From Arthrobacter jiangjiafuii (GTDB lineage Bacteria > Actinomycetota > Actinomycetes > Actinomycetales > Micrococcaceae), in assembly GCF_018622995.1 (NCBI RefSeq), contig NZ_CP076022.1, forward strand, positions 2,914,001 through 2,978,000: a DNA stretch of 64,000 bases, written 5' to 3'. A model generated the notes under the pieces. The model saw only the letters and a list, made by a program, of their open reading frames with translations, had not been told where the DNA came from and ran no database searches. Within the stretch, counting starts at the first letter, position 1. Each line of letters starts with the position of its first letter. This document shows positions 9,545-17,685 of this stretch, piece after piece. Made by a program: the position numbers and the translations under genes.

Positions 9545-9711
9545 GCCGAGTGTTGTGATCGCGCCCTTTCCCTGCGGCCGAGTGTTGTGATCGCGCCCTT
9601 CCCCCACATCGACTGTTGGCGTCGTGCCGGGATCCAGCAGCGATACGGGCATCACCTCGACAATGGGCGGGCGGCCCAGAGTCATGAGGGCATCATCTCG
9701 ACACTCAGCGG
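9545..9711 (+). repeat. cluster of about 21-nt dispersed intergenic repeats, direct then inverted
   Basis: Between mutT1 and ferritin three direct copies of a motif like GCCGAGTGTTGTGATCGCGC start at 9545, 9577 and 9608 (the last degenerate), spaced 31-32 bases. Two copies follow on the other strand at 9648-9669 and 9688-9711, 40 bases apart, reading GAGTGTCGAGATGATGCCC on the minus strand. The same family occurs around the DUF559 gene near 25-26 kb. No open frame is supported here. Function unknown. Confidence 0.75.
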
Positions 9712-9735
9712 GACGGCAGCGCGTTCAGACCCAGG

Positions 9736-9752
9736 AAAGCTAAGCCTTACCG
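9736..9752 (+). promoter_or_regulatory. IdeR/DtxR-like iron box upstream of ferritin
   Basis: The minus-strand sequence CGGTAAGGCTTAGCTTT matches the core of the DtxR/IdeR consensus (AGGTWAGSCTWACCTWA) at 14 of 17 positions. It lies just upstream of the region where a -35 element would be, with a -10 TAGGGT at 9779-9784. This is the place for activation rather than repression, as known for IdeR on mycobacterial bfrB. Confidence 0.6.
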
Positions 9753-9778
9753 TGCTTTTTTCGGAGCAGGCCCCGGCC

Positions 9779-9784
9779 TAGGGT
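9779..9784 (+). promoter_or_regulatory. -10 element of the ferritin promoter
   Basis: TAGGGT ends 7 bases before the ferritin ATG at 9792. A T-run at 9756-9761 stands at -35 spacing. No ribosome binding site is seen, so the mRNA is probably leaderless. Confidence 0.45.
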
Positions 9785-9791
9785 GGGGCCT

Positions 9792-10319
9792 ATGACCACT
9801 TTCACAAAGCTCCTTGAAGCCCAGATCGGCAACGAATTCAATGCCTCACAGCAGTACATTGCGATGGCGGTGTACTTCGACGGCGAAGACCTGCCACAGC
9901 TGGCCCGGCACTTTTACGCTCAGTCGGTCGAGGAACGCAACCACGCCATGATGCTTGTCCAGTACATGCTGGACCGGGACCTGCCCGTGCAGATCCCCGG
10001 CATTGCCGCGGTCCGCAACGACTTCTCCAGCGTGGTGGAGCCGATCACCCTGGCCCTGGAACAGGAACAGCAGGTCACGCGCCAGATCGAGGCGCTTTTT
10101 GCTGCCGCCCGCGCCGAGGGAGACGCGCTGGGCGAGCAGTTCATGCTGTGGTTCCTGAAGGAGCAGGTGGAGGAGGTCGCCTCCATGTCCACCCTGCTGA
10201 CCGTGGCCAAGCGCGCCGAGAACCTCTTCGATCTGGAGAACTTCATGGCGCGTGAGCGGGTAGGCGACGGCGGCGAGCACGACGCCGGGGCGCCCGAGGC
10301 CGCCGGCGGAGCCCTCTGA
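9792..10319 (+). CDS. bacterial non-heme ferritin
   Basis: This 175-residue four-helix protein has the ferritin di-iron pattern: E in NEFNASQQYIAMA (helix A), E-x-x-H in SVEERNHAM (helix B), E in LALEQEQQVTRQI (helix C) and Q-x-x-E in LKEQVEEVASM. It oxidises and stores iron in a 24-subunit shell. The ATG at 9792 was chosen over 9783 because it lies 7 bases after a -10 element and gives the standard MTTFTKLLEAQIG start. The C-terminus is a short acidic tail. An IdeR-like box upstream suggests iron-dependent activation. Confidence 0.92.
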   Translation: MTTFTKLLEAQIGNEFNASQQYIAMAVYFDGEDLPQLARHFYAQSVEERNHAMMLVQYMLDRDLPVQIPGIAAVRNDFSSVVEPITLALEQEQQVTRQIEALFAAARAEGDALGEQFMLWFLKEQVEEVASMSTLLTVAKRAENLFDLENFMARERVGDGGEHDAGAPEAAGGAL

Positions 10320-10330
10320 CACCGATAAGC

Positions 10331-10846
10331 ATGGCCGTACCCGGCGTCCACCGCGGCTGGTATTTCGCCGCCGGGCTGGTCGTGGCGCTGGTGGCAGCGG
10401 TGGGAGCAGCCGCTTGGCCCACGCTCCCCGAGCGCGTGCCGGTGCATTGGGACGGTTCCGGCACTGCTGACGGCTATGAGGACAAGTCTGTCGGGAGTGT
10501 GTTCTTCGGCCCGCTGGTGTCGGCCGGGCTGGTCCTGTTCCTTTACCTGACGGCTCTGGTTTGCCGGCGGCTTCCGCTCAACAACGCTGCGCCGGCGGGC
10601 GTGGATGAGCAGGTGCACCAACTGGCCGGCATGGACGCCACGTTGTATTTCCTGGCCCTGACGGCTGTGGAGCTATCCATGCTGATGGCCTGGATCAGCC
10701 TGCGCGGCTGGTTCCTTCCGCCTGACGGATCGGTCCTGCTGTTTGCGCTGCCGACGCTGGCCTTCCTGGCGGCGATGGGCGGGGCCGGCGTCCTGGCCCT
10801 GCGCCGCTACCGCCGCCTGGTGTCCGCGCTCTCCGGCCCTGCGTGA
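10331..10846 (+). CDS. DUF1648 membrane protein
   Basis: This 171-residue protein has four predicted membrane helices. After the first comes the DUF1648 signature around WPTLPERVPVHWDGSGTADGY (residues 26-46), a short conserved loop found in SdpI-like and YwiC-like bacterial membrane proteins. Family members include immunity proteins against toxin SdpC, but most are uncharacterised, so no specific role is claimed. It begins 12 bases after the ferritin stop on the same strand and may be cotranscribed with it. No other iron-related feature is visible. Confidence 0.7.
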   Translation: MAVPGVHRGWYFAAGLVVALVAAVGAAAWPTLPERVPVHWDGSGTADGYEDKSVGSVFFGPLVSAGLVLFLYLTALVCRRLPLNNAAPAGVDEQVHQLAGMDATLYFLALTAVELSMLMAWISLRGWFLPPDGSVLLFALPTLAFLAAMGGAGVLALRRYRRLVSALSGPA

Positions 10847-10870
10847 GCGGCAGCAGCAGGCGGAGGGTTC

Positions 10871-10876
10871 TATAGA
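10871..10876 (+). promoter_or_regulatory. -10 element of a probable leaderless thyA promoter
   Basis: TATAGA lies 8 bases before the GTG start of thyA, and no ribosome binding site is present between them. The transcript probably begins at or next to the start codon. Confidence 0.5.
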
Positions 10877-10884
10877 CTGGTCCG

Positions 10885-11688
10885 GTGACTATTCCTACCC
10901 CGTATGAAGACCTGCTCCGCGATGTCATGGCCAACGGAACGCAGAAGTCCGACCGGACCGGCACCGGCACGCGCAGCGTCTTCGGCCGCCAGATGCGCTT
11001 TGACCTGAGCGGATCCTTTCCGCTGATCACCACCAAGCGGGTGCACTTCAAGTCGGTCGCCCTGGAGCTGCTGTGGTTCCTGCGCGGGGATTCGAACGTG
11101 CGCTGGCTGCAGGAGCGCGGCGTGAGCATCTGGAATGAATGGGCGGACGACGACGGCGAACTCGGCCCGGTCTACGGCGTCCAGTGGCGCTCCTGGCCGG
11201 CCCCGGACGGCGGACAGATCGACCAGATCGCCAAGGTGGTCGAGAGCATCCGGACCAATCCCGATTCCCGCCGCCACGTCGTCACCGCCTGGAACCCGGC
11301 CGAGGTGGACAATATGGCCCTGCCGCCGTGCCATGCCCTGTTCCAGTTCTACGTGGCCGACGGCAAGCTCTCCTGCCAGCTCTACCAGCGCTCCGCCGAC
11401 CTTTTCCTCGGGGTCCCGTTCAACATTGCCTCCTACGCCCTGCTGACCCTGATGGTCGCACAGCAGACCGGACTGGAGCCGGGAGAGTTCGTCTGGACCG
11501 GCGGCGACGTCCACATCTACGACAATCATGTGGACCAGGTCCGTGAACAACTCAGCCGCGAGCCCTTCCCGTACCCGCAGCTGCGCCTGGCCAGGAAGCC
11601 GGACTCGATTTTCGACTACGCGCTGGAGGACTTCGAGGTCCTGGACTACCGGCACCACCCCGGCATCAAGGCACCCATTGCAGTCTGA
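10885..11688 (+). CDS. thyA: thymidylate synthase
   Basis: ThyA methylates dUMP to dTMP with methylene-tetrahydrofolate. The 267-residue length equals the E. coli-type enzyme. The catalytic cysteine is Cys149 in [13 protein letters not shown], followed by the phosphate-binding [18 protein letters not shown] and the [12 protein letters not shown] block. The N-terminus [21 protein letters not shown] is the standard dUMP-loop region with its conserved arginine. A GTG start at 10885 sits directly after a leaderless-type -10 element. It is followed after 10 bases by dihydrofolate reductase, the enzyme that recycles the dihydrofolate it makes. Confidence 0.97.
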   Translation: MTIPTPYEDLLRDVMANGTQKSDRTGTGTRSVFGRQMRFDLSGSFPLITTKRVHFKSVALELLWFLRGDSNVRWLQERGVSIWNEWADDDGELGPVYGVQWRSWPAPDGGQIDQIAKVVESIRTNPDSRRHVVTAWNPAEVDNMALPPCHALFQFYVADGKLSCQLYQRSADLFLGVPFNIASYALLTLMVAQQTGLEPGEFVWTGGDVHIYDNHVDQVREQLSREPFPYPQLRLARKPDSIFDYALEDFEVLDYRHHPGIKAPIAV

Positions 11689-11698
11689 GAGGCCCGCC

Positions 11699-12382
11699 AT
11701 GACCACCCCAGGCAGCATCCGTTACTACCCAGTCACCGGCACGGATGACGCCGGCGACGGCCGGGACCTGGAAGCCGCGCTGGCCGCAGGCAGCCCAAAC
11801 GGGGTGCCGCAGCCGCTGGTGGGCATGATCTGGGCCCAGACCGTGGACGGCGTGATCGGCCGCGACGGCGGCATGCCCTGGCACCTGCCCGAAGACCTGG
11901 CACACTTCAAGAACACCACCGCCGGACACCCGGTCATCATGGGCCGGCGCACCTGGGAATCCTTCCCGGCCGCCTATCGGCCGCTGCCCGGGCGCACCAA
12001 TATCGTGGTGAGCTCCAGCGACACCCTGGCCGCCGAACTGGAGCCGGCCGGCGCCGTCGTCGTCCCCTCCCTGGAGCAGGCGCTGGACACTGCCCGCCGC
12101 AGCCCGGGCGCCGAGCAGGTCTGGATCGTGGGCGGCGCACAGCTGTATGAGGCAGCCGCTCCCCTGGCCGACGCCGCTGTGGTGACGGTCATCGGGACCA
12201 GCATCGCCGGTGACACCTACGCTCCGCGGCTCGGGCCGGAATGGACGTTCGCCGCGGTAAGTCCGGCCGAGGGCTGGCACACCGCCGCCAACGGCACCGA
12301 GTACCGGATCGCACTGTGGGCGCGGACCGGAGAAACGGATTCCCGGGTAACCAATCAGGACGGCCACGGCGTCCTGCCCTAA
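11699..12382 (+). CDS. folA: dihydrofolate reductase
   Basis: DHFR reduces dihydrofolate with NADPH. The core begins at QPLVGMIWAQTVDGVIGRDG, followed by MPWHLPEDLAHFKNTTAGHPV and IMGRRTWESFP, the standard substrate and NADPH-binding segments. Later elements include LPGRTNIVVSSS and VWIVGGAQLYEAA. At 227 residues it carries an N-terminal extension of about 38 residues not found in short DHFRs. GAGG precedes the ATG at 11699, so this start is likely, though a later start near GVPQPLVGM cannot be excluded. It forms an operon with thyA. Confidence 0.93.
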   Translation: MTTPGSIRYYPVTGTDDAGDGRDLEAALAAGSPNGVPQPLVGMIWAQTVDGVIGRDGGMPWHLPEDLAHFKNTTAGHPVIMGRRTWESFPAAYRPLPGRTNIVVSSSDTLAAELEPAGAVVVPSLEQALDTARRSPGAEQVWIVGGAQLYEAAAPLADAAVVTVIGTSIAGDTYAPRLGPEWTFAAVSPAEGWHTAANGTEYRIALWARTGETDSRVTNQDGHGVLP

Positions 12383-12385
12383 ACT
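12380..12385 (+). promoter_or_regulatory. -10 element of a probable leaderless asd promoter
   Basis: TAAACT overlaps the folA stop codon and ends 6 bases before the asd ATG. Asd may therefore have its own leaderless transcript in addition to read-through from thyA-folA. Confidence 0.5.
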
Positions 12386-12391
12386 GGGACC

Positions 12392-13531
12392 ATGACTTTC
12401 GCAGCTACCCCCGTACCCACCGCTGGCTTCATCGGCTGGCGGGGCATGGTCGGTTCGGTCCTCATGCAGCGCATGCAGGATGAGGGCGACTTTGACCTGA
12501 TCAACCCCGTGTTCTTCTCCACCTCCAATGCCGGCGGCGCCGCGCCGTCCTTCGCGGAGGGAGCAGGTCCCCTGCAGGACGCGTACGACGTTGAGACGCT
12601 GGCCAAGCTGCCGATCATCGTCACCGCGCAGGGCGGGGACTACACCGCCGAGGTGTATCCCAAACTGCGCGACGCCGGCTGGGACGGACTGTGGATCGAC
12701 GCGGCGTCGACCCTGCGGATGGAGCAGGATTCGATCATTGTCCTGGATCCGGTGAACCGCGACGTCATCGACGCCGGGCTGGCGCGCGGCGTGAAGAACT
12801 TCGTGGGCGGCAACTGCACGGTTTCCTGCATGTTGATGGGTTTGGGCGGACTGTTCCGCAACGGGCTTGTCGAGTGGGGCACCTCCATGACTTACCAGGC
12901 TGCCTCCGGCGGCGGTGCGCGGCACATGCGCGAGCTGCTGAACCAGTTCGGCTCCCTCAATTCCGTGGTGGCCGACAAGCTGGCCGACCCGTCCTCCGCC
13001 ATCTTGGAGATCGACCGCGCTGTCCTGGCGCAGCAGCGGAATCCGGAAATGGATGCGTCCCGGTTCGGCGTGCCGCTGGCCGGTTCGGTGATTCCGTGGA
13101 TTGATGCGGATCTGGGCAACGGACAGTCCAAGGAAGAGTGGAAGGCCGGCGCAGAGACCAACAAGATCCTGGGCCTGGATGCTGACGGCCGGATCCCCTT
13201 TGACGGGCTGTGTGTCCGGATCGGCGCCATGCGCTCGCATTCCCAGGCCCTGACGCTGAAGCTCACCGAGGACCTGTCGGTGGCCGAGATTGAACGCATT
13301 ATCGACGCCGACAATGAATGGGCCACGGTGGTCCCCAACACCAAGGAAGCCACCATGGCGGCGCTGACGCCGGTGGCTGTCAGCGGCACCTTGGACATTC
13401 CGGTGGGCCGGATCCGCAAGCTGGAAATGGGTCCGAAGTACATCAGCGCCTTCACCATTGGCGACCAGCTGCTCTGGGGCGCTGCCGAGCCGCTGCGACG
13501 CATGCTGAAGATCGCTACCGGCACGCTGTAG
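12392..13531 (+). CDS. asd: aspartate-semialdehyde dehydrogenase
   Basis: Asd reduces aspartyl phosphate to the semialdehyde, the branch point to lysine/diaminopimelate, threonine and methionine. The 379-residue protein starts with the nucleotide loop [17 protein letters not shown], has the catalytic cysteine at residue 142 in [14 protein letters not shown], and the active-site histidine region [15 protein letters not shown]. These features match the longer E. coli-type subgroup rather than the shorter form often found in actinobacterial lysC-asd operons. No lysC is nearby. A -10 element directly before the ATG indicates a separate leaderless transcript. Confidence 0.95.
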   Translation: MTFAATPVPTAGFIGWRGMVGSVLMQRMQDEGDFDLINPVFFSTSNAGGAAPSFAEGAGPLQDAYDVETLAKLPIIVTAQGGDYTAEVYPKLRDAGWDGLWIDAASTLRMEQDSIIVLDPVNRDVIDAGLARGVKNFVGGNCTVSCMLMGLGGLFRNGLVEWGTSMTYQAASGGGARHMRELLNQFGSLNSVVADKLADPSSAILEIDRAVLAQQRNPEMDASRFGVPLAGSVIPWIDADLGNGQSKEEWKAGAETNKILGLDADGRIPFDGLCVRIGAMRSHSQALTLKLTEDLSVAEIERIIDADNEWATVVPNTKEATMAALTPVAVSGTLDIPVGRIRKLEMGPKYISAFTIGDQLLWGAAEPLRRMLKIATGTL

Positions 13532-13565
13532 GCCGGCTTCACTCGCCCTGCCCCACGCTTTCTCC

Positions 13566-13760
13566 CTACCCCGCCCTCCGTTTCCGCCCGCTCCGGAAGC
13601 GGAGCAGCAGGAGAACCAGCACGACGCCGGTCGCGAGCATCAGTGCCGCGGCCGGCCAGGGCGCTCCTCCATCGATCATCCGGAACGCCATTCGCAGGGC
13701 TCCCAAGGCCAGGAGGACACCTGCCAGATAGGCGGTCGCCGGCCGCAGCCATCGATTCAT
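13566..13760 (-). CDS. small two-helix membrane protein
   Basis: A 64-residue frame starting at the ATG at 13760 encodes MNRWLRPATAYLAGVLLALG, then a second hydrophobic stretch (PAAALMLATGVVLVLLLL) and a basic tail RFRSGRKRRAG. This is the layout of a two-pass membrane protein with a cytosolic positive tail. Longer in-frame starts exist, but they would run into the divergent gene at 13816. The ribosome binding site is weak. No family was recognised and the function is unknown. Confidence 0.55.
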   Translation of the reverse strand: MNRWLRPATAYLAGVLLALGALRMAFRMIDGGAPWPAAALMLATGVVLVLLLLRFRSGRKRRAG

Positions 13761-13815
13761 GGTCTTGAGGATACCTGGCCGGCCGATTGTCAGTGGCGGG
13801 TGGCAGGGTGTGCCC

Positions 13816-14277
13816 ATGGAGCACAAACCCGCAGAGCCGCAGCCCATCCAGGCCATTCTCGACAGCTTCTTTATCATGAGCAGCGTCGGCAAGCAGAGCG
13901 CCACCGCCGCCAGATACGGGCGTGTAGAGGCCCGGCTGCGGCAGTATCTGGAAACGGAGGGATGGCGGTACCTGGCTCAGGACGATAGGGATTTGCTCGG
14001 TCTGGAATGCGCCTTCAACCCGCACAATGCCTTTGCCCGGCTCTTCGGCGCCGAGGACCTGCTGTATACGCTGGGCGGGTTCCTGGAACCGGACTGGCTG
14101 CTGCCGGGCCTCCAGGACCGCCGGACCCAGATAAGCCTGATACCGCGCCTGGTCCAGTGGCTGTGCAACTGCCATTTCCTGGATCCGCGCCGGGACCGCA
14201 TTGCCATTCACAGCACACGGGCGGCGGCAGCCCGGGCGCGCAAAGGCCCGGCGCTCGGCGGCTGGAACGGAGCATGA
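13816..14277 (+). CDS. conserved hypothetical cytosolic protein
   Basis: This 153-residue protein has no signal peptide or membrane helix. It begins MEHKPAEPQPIQAILDSFF and continues with FIMSSVGKQSATAARYGRVEARLRQYLETEG. The middle carries LECAFNPHNAFARLFGAEDLLYTLGGFLEPDWLL (in segments), with a high content of aromatic residues, and the tail is basic. The codon usage and third-position GC match those of neighbouring genes, so it is probably real. The predicted structure is largely helical. No functional motif was recognised. The ATG at 13816 is preferred over 13759, which would overlap the divergent small membrane gene. Confidence 0.6.
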   Translation: MEHKPAEPQPIQAILDSFFIMSSVGKQSATAARYGRVEARLRQYLETEGWRYLAQDDRDLLGLECAFNPHNAFARLFGAEDLLYTLGGFLEPDWLLPGLQDRRTQISLIPRLVQWLCNCHFLDPRRDRIAIHSTRAAAARARKGPALGGWNGA

Positions 14278-14319
14278 GGGCCGGCTGCAGGCCTCGGTTG
14301 GGCCGTCAGCTCACGCTTA

Positions 14320-15405
14320 TCAGAGGCTGCAGTTGATCAGCAGCGGTTCCGGGTGCAGCCGGATGCCGAAGGCGTCTTCCACCCCGTCGGCCACGGCCCG
14401 GGCAATCGCGAGCAGGTCCTCGGCGGTGGCAGTGCCGCGGTTGGTCACGGCCAGTGTGTGCTTGGTGGACAGTGAGGCGCGTCCGCCCGCCAGTTCGGTG
14501 CCCTGCCCGGTGGAGGGCAGACCGAAGCCCTTGGGGAACCCGGAGCGGTCAATCAGCCAGGCGGCGCTGAGCTTCACCATGCCGGGCTGGGCCACCGGAT
14601 AGCGCGGGGCCTCCGGCGGCAGGTGGGCAATCGCGGCCTCGGGCACAACGGGGTTGGTGAAGAAGGAGCCGGTACTGAAGGTGTCCGGATCGGACGGGTC
14701 GAGCACCATGCCCTTGCCGGCGCGCAGCCGGAGCACCTCGCGGCGGACATCCTCGGCGGCTGCCCGCTCCCCCACTTCCACGCCCAGGGCCCGGGCCAGT
14801 TCGGCATACCGGACCGGTGCACTGTCCAAACCCCGGGTCAGGCCAAAGTCGACCGTGAGGACCACGTAGCGGGGCGAACCGTTGACCGTGCTGCGCTTGA
14901 GAAGCGAGTCGCGGTAGCCAAACGCCAGCTCGGCGTTGGTGAAGGAGACGATGGTGCGCTCCTGCCGGTCCCAGGCCCGGACGCCGGTGATGCTGTGTGA
15001 AACATCGGCACCGTAGGCACCAACGTTCTGCACCGGCGTCGCACCGGCGAGGCCGGGGATGCCGGAGAGCGCCTCAAGGCCGGAGTGGCCCTCGCGCAGG
15101 GTCTGCGCTACCAGCTCGTCCCATGGATGGCCGGCCTGCGCGCGGACGGTGACCGACCCGTCGCCGGCGTGTTCCATCTCGAGCCCCCGGGTGGCGACGT
15201 GGACAACGGCGCCGTCAAAACCGGCGTCGGAAATCAGCAGGTTCGAGCCGCCGCCCACAATCAGCAGCGGTTCCCTGGCTTCATCGGCCGCGCGGACGGC
15301 ACCGATCAGCTCGTCTTCGGTTTCCGCGTTGATGTAGCGGCGGGCCGGACCGCCGACTCGGGAAGTGGTCAGTGATGCCAGGGGCACAGAGGTCAGGGCG
15401 CTCAC
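14320..15405 (-). CDS. murB: UDP-N-acetylmuramate dehydrogenase
   Basis: MurB uses FAD and NADPH to reduce UDP-GlcNAc-enolpyruvate to UDP-MurNAc for peptidoglycan. The 361-residue protein shows the FAD-binding LLIVGGGSNLLISDAGFDG near residue 47, then LSGIPGLAGATPVQNVGAYG, and the catalytic serine in STGSFFTNPVV. This is the type I (E. coli-like) order. The start overlaps the stop of the upstream MaoC gene by four bases (ATGA), placing murB as the last gene of a minus-strand operon with two hot-dog-fold proteins. Confidence 0.95.
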   Translation of the reverse strand: MSALTSVPLASLTTSRVGGPARRYINAETEDELIGAVRAADEAREPLLIVGGGSNLLISDAGFDGAVVHVATRGLEMEHAGDGSVTVRAQAGHPWDELVAQTLREGHSGLEALSGIPGLAGATPVQNVGAYGADVSHSITGVRAWDRQERTIVSFTNAELAFGYRDSLLKRSTVNGSPRYVVLTVDFGLTRGLDSAPVRYAELARALGVEVGERAAAEDVRREVLRLRAGKGMVLDPSDPDTFSTGSFFTNPVVPEAAIAHLPPEAPRYPVAQPGMVKLSAAWLIDRSGFPKGFGLPSTGQGTELAGGRASLSTKHTLAVTNRGTATAEDLLAIARAVADGVEDAFGIRLHPEPLLINCSL

Positions 15406-15836
15406 CAGATCCGTACAACCGCCTGTGCCTTGACCAGGACCTTCTGGCCGTTGAACGTAACGGTGAGGTCCACGCGGGCCGTGGAGTTATCAGCGTCGAT
15501 GGCGCCGATGGCACCTGACACCTCGACGACGGCGCCGGCGGCGTCGCCGTCCATGTCCTCCACGGGTACGGGGCGGGTGAAGCGGGTCTGGTAGTCGATG
15601 ATGGCGCCGGGATCGCCGATCCAGTCCGTCACCAGCTGCACGGCGGCACCCATGGTGAACATGCCGTGCGCGATGACGCCGGGCAGCTCGACGCTGCGGG
15701 CGAACCGTTCATTCCAGTGGATGGGGTTGAAGTCGCCGGACGCGCCGGCGTACCGGACCAGGTCCGCGCGGGTGATCTCCAGCGACGCGGATCCGATGTC
15801 CCGTCCCGGGGCGAGCTCGCTCAATGCAATCGACAT
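15402..15836 (-). CDS. MaoC-family (R)-hydratase-like protein, HadB-type
   Basis: This 144-residue single hot-dog protein carries the hydratase 2 motif in YAGASGDFNPIHWNERFA (about residue 30), with the catalytic Asp and His of MaoC/HadB proteins, and LPGVIAHGMFTMGAAVQLV. It probably hydrates or dehydrates 2-enoyl thioesters. In mycobacteria the related HadAB pair dehydrates long acyl-ACP. The start was placed at the ATG at 15836, because the longer frame overlaps the next gene. It lies 5 bases after the HadA-like gene and overlaps murB by 4 bases. Confidence 0.85.
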   Translation of the reverse strand: MSIALSELAPGRDIGSASLEITRADLVRYAGASGDFNPIHWNERFARSVELPGVIAHGMFTMGAAVQLVTDWIGDPGAIIDYQTRFTRPVPVEDMDGDAAGAVVEVSGAIGAIDADNSTARVDLTVTFNGQKVLVKAQAVVRIW

Positions 15837-15840
15837 GGCG

Positions 15841-16290
15841 TTACTGCCCTTCTCCGCGGACGAGGATGGATGAGATGGCGGTGGCAATCTTTTCGCCCTC
15901 CGTGGTGGAAATCTCCGACCGGGTGGTGAGCAGGGCGCCGCCGCCCATGGCCCGCACCGAGTCCACGTGAAGTTCGGTGACGAGTTCGTCGCCGGCCACG
16001 ATGGGGCGGTGGTGGGTGAAGCGCTGGTCCGCGTGGACCACGCGGGTGAAGTCGATTCCGGCGTCGGGGTCGCCAATCAGCTGCGCGTCGGCGCGCTGGG
16101 CGACGATGACGGCGAAGGTGGGCGGAGCGACCAGGTCCGCGTAGCCGAGGCGTTCGGCCTCGGCGACGTCGAAGTGGGCGGGGTGGGTGGCCTTGACTCC
16201 GCGGGCGAACTCGCGGATCTTCTCGCGGCCTACCTGGTAGGGCTCGCCCGCGGGATAGCTGCGTCCCTGCAGATCGGGGTTGATGCTCAT
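15841..16290 (-). CDS. MaoC N-terminal hot-dog protein, HadA-type
   Basis: This 149-residue hot-dog protein has the family N-terminus DLQGRSYPAGEPYQVGREKI and later VAPPTFAVIVAQRAD and VVHADQRFTHHRPIVAGDELV. It lacks the catalytic D-x-x-x-x-H motif present in the partner downstream, as HadA does relative to HadB, so the two probably form a heterodimer. GAAGGGA precedes the ATG at 16290. The start overlaps the stop of a small membrane gene by four bases and the stop is 5 bases before the HadB-like gene. Confidence 0.85.
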   Translation of the reverse strand: MSINPDLQGRSYPAGEPYQVGREKIREFARGVKATHPAHFDVAEAERLGYADLVAPPTFAVIVAQRADAQLIGDPDAGIDFTRVVHADQRFTHHRPIVAGDELVTELHVDSVRAMGGGALLTTRSEISTTEGEKIATAISSILVRGEGQ

Positions 16291-16517
16291 TTGCTTCCCT
16301 TCATCCGGCGCCGGGCGTCCCGGGCTCGTACCACCATGCCGGCGAGGTGCAGGCACATGCCCACCACGATCACCGGGGCGGCAATGTACATCAGCAACGG
16401 GGAATCACTGATGGCACCGAAGAGAACCATCAGCACTCCGGCTCCGGAGACCACCAACGCGGAGACCACCAGCTTCCGGTACAGGGCAGAGCCGGTTTCC
16501 CACGGGGTGTTTAGCAT
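16287..16517 (-). CDS. small two-helix membrane protein
   Basis: This 76-residue protein starts MLNTPWETGSALYRKLVVSA and has two hydrophobic helices (VSALVVSGAGVLMVLFGAI and LLMYIAAPVIVVGMCLHLAG), followed by a basic tail RARDARRRMKGSK. It is the first gene of the murB operon, and its stop overlaps the HadA-like start (ATGA). An in-frame ATG at 16538 would add seven residues. The function is unknown; the position suggests an envelope-related role, but this is inference only. Confidence 0.6.
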   Translation of the reverse strand: MLNTPWETGSALYRKLVVSALVVSGAGVLMVLFGAISDSPLLMYIAAPVIVVGMCLHLAGMVVRARDARRRMKGSK

Positions 16518-16631
16518 GCCCCCAGAATACAGGGGCACTCCCGCCCTCCGCGAAACGCCGGTCGGCCGCCGGGCGTTCCCCTGCGGTGCCGACTGCGATG
16601 GCGGAGGACGGCGGTGCCCTGCGGCCGCGCC

Positions 16632-17576
16632 CTAGAAGAGGGCCGGCTGCAGGGCAGGGAGCGCGCTGCGGTAGGCGCCGGTCTGCAGGCGCCTGCCTTT
16701 GAGCCGGGCCAGATCAGCGACAAAGGGAGTCTCGGCGTCCTCCACCCGCACCAGGGCCGATGCGCCCAGCATCGCTTCGATGACCAGGCCGTGCTCGCCG
16801 CTGCCCGGGTCCAGCGGATAGGGCTCCGCTCCCGGGGCACCCAGTACCGCTAGGGCCTGCTCCGGGCGCCGCCAGGTCTCATCGGTCACGGTGAAGCCTT
16901 CCAGGCCGGAGGCGGCCAGCTGCGTCCGCACTGCCGCCGCATGCCGGGCATTGATGCGCTCCAGGATGTCCGGGGCCAGCGGGCGGGCCAGGGCAGCGGC
17001 TTTGGTTCCCGAGCGCACGGCCTGGACCAGTCCGGCGTCGGCGGTGACCAGGTCTTCCAGGATGCGCACCACGCGCCCGTCCCGGGCGGCGGCGACGTAC
17101 CGGGCGTGCACGGCCCCCTGTTCGGTCAGGCGCAGCGCCTTGCGGCCGTCGGCGGCGGTGCCGACCTTCGTGGTGCCGTCCGCGAAGGTGGCGATGTAGA
17201 GCCAGTGCGGCTGGGCAAGGTAGAGCAACAGGCCCGGAGGCGCGATTCCCGACCGGTGGCTGTTATGGACGAAGCGCCAGTCGTCGCGGGCGAAGCAGGG
17301 TCCGCACTGGTAGCCGCGTTCCGCGGCGGAGTGTCCGGGGCAGGGCTCGGAGATGCGGGTGTGCCGGTCCTGCACCTTGACGGAGCCAAGGCAGTAGCGC
17401 GGGGCCGCGCTCTGCGCATCATCCGTGCCGGAACCGGACAAGACACGGTAGGACAGCACGGTTCCGGCGTCGAGCCGCTGCTGGCTGGCGGCGCCGTCGG
17501 GAGTGCGCAGCGCCAGGAAGGGACCGGCGTCGTCCCAGGACACCCCGGTGCACAGGTACCGGTCGGCAATGCTCAT
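16632..17576 (-). CDS. DUF2797 domain protein
   Basis: This 314-residue protein shows the DUF2797 hallmarks. These are a cysteine cluster in the first half (ISEPCPGHSAAERGYQCGPCFARD, about residues 96-119, a possible zinc site) and the block QPHWLYIATFADGTTKVG, which recalls a GIY-YIG-like strand pair, followed by R-rich helices with YVAAARDGRVVRILEDLV. The biochemical activity of this family is not established. The start ATG at 17576 is preceded by GGAGAG. It is a monocistronic minus-strand gene. Confidence 0.75.
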   Translation of the reverse strand: MSIADRYLCTGVSWDDAGPFLALRTPDGAASQQRLDAGTVLSYRVLSGSGTDDAQSAAPRYCLGSVKVQDRHTRISEPCPGHSAAERGYQCGPCFARDDWRFVHNSHRSGIAPPGLLLYLAQPHWLYIATFADGTTKVGTAADGRKALRLTEQGAVHARYVAAARDGRVVRILEDLVTADAGLVQAVRSGTKAAALARPLAPDILERINARHAAAVRTQLAASGLEGFTVTDETWRRPEQALAVLGAPGAEPYPLDPGSGEHGLVIEAMLGASALVRVEDAETPFVADLARLKGRRLQTGAYRSALPALQPALF

Positions 17577-17685
17577 GTGCGGCTCTCCAGGCAGTTCGGG
17601 CGGACAAAAAATGGGGCGGAGACGCCTGTCCCCACCCCATTATCCGACCCGGCCGGACCTAACCTGCGCTGATCCGGGCGGAGGC

